From Elusimicrobiota bacterium (lineage in GTDB: Bacteria > CG03), in assembly GCA_021161625.1 (NCBI GenBank), contig JAGHAG010000003.1, forward strand, positions 1-5,701: a stretch of 5,701 nt of DNA, in the 5' to 3' direction. The translations under genes were made by a program, and so were the position numbers. Under the pieces are notes generated by a model that was not told the DNA's origin, searched no databases, and saw only the letters and a list, made by a program, of their open reading frames with translations. Below are positions 5,692 to 5,701 of this stretch, one piece after another; the stretch's first letter is position 1; each line of letters begins with the position of its first letter.

Positions 5692-5701
5692 TACAGATGA
5701 A

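Larger units (their letters stand above)
5469..5701. other. Intergenic mosaic of short repeats, no gene
   Basis: This 233-base stretch runs from the stop of the surface-protein gene to the right edge. It contains three heptamer arrays, an octamer pair, a small perfect hairpin and a larger imperfect palindrome, all itemised separately. The open frames that cross it on the minus strand are low-complexity translations of these repeats. The + strand is strongly purine-rich as far as 5640. No convincing terminator with a T tract is seen after the gene. Confidence 0.85.

Overview
The window reads as accessory or metabolic chromosome from an AT-rich bacterium. Its coding strand is very rich in A, and Lys, Ile and Phe dominate the two enzymes. 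Three genes lie head to tail on the + strand and fill almost everything up to 5468. A 233-base tail of stacked short repeats follows. Nothing on the minus strand looks like a real gene. I cannot name the organism. The FlgD-like Ig modules, a YPxP-type C-terminal domain and the repeat-laden intergenic tail would suit an uncultured diderm lineage (FCB/PVC-like or another candidate phylum), but that is inference.

Positions 1-1517 hold the 3' part of a glycoside hydrolase gene that enters from the left edge. The frame is open to the first base, so the gene is much longer than its first in-window ATG (345) would suggest. It looks like family GH35 (beta-galactosidase / exo-beta-glucosaminidase type). 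The probable nucleophile Glu (codon 327-329) and a YMFxGG motif are visible, followed by a Rossmann-like domain and a C-terminal beta domain.

Positions 1502-3511 hold a compact GH94 inverting disaccharide phosphorylase. It overlaps the hydrolase by 16 bases and has an excellent Shine-Dalgarno site inside the upstream gene. Neither visible enzyme region shows export signals. The pair therefore suggests intracellular breakdown of beta-linked oligosaccharides, one enzyme hydrolysing and the other conserving bond energy as a sugar 1-phosphate. The actual substrate cannot be read from the sequence. The overlap contains an in-phase A-AAA-AAA heptamer, and a -1 shift there would fuse the two enzymes.

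Positions 3537-5468 encode a secreted or surface protein. It has a signal peptide, a fibronectin-III-like domain with an inserted CPICG motif, two FlgD-like Ig modules, a Thr/Ser-rich Ig-like domain and a C-terminal FlgD / sorting-tail-like domain. A TTGACA / TAAAAT promoter candidate straddles the stop codon of the phosphorylase. It would start transcription at about the ATG itself, and no Shine-Dalgarno site is visible, so the gene may be leaderless and separately controlled. Its base composition looks less AT-rich than that of the enzymes.

Positions 5469-5701 form a mosaic of repeats: three 28-base arrays of four heptamers each, a tandem octamer pair, a perfect 8-bp hairpin capped by a GGAA (GNRA) tetraloop, and a roughly 50-base imperfect palindrome. 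This tail is the least ordinary part of the window structurally, although several units resemble known dispersed bacterial repeats.
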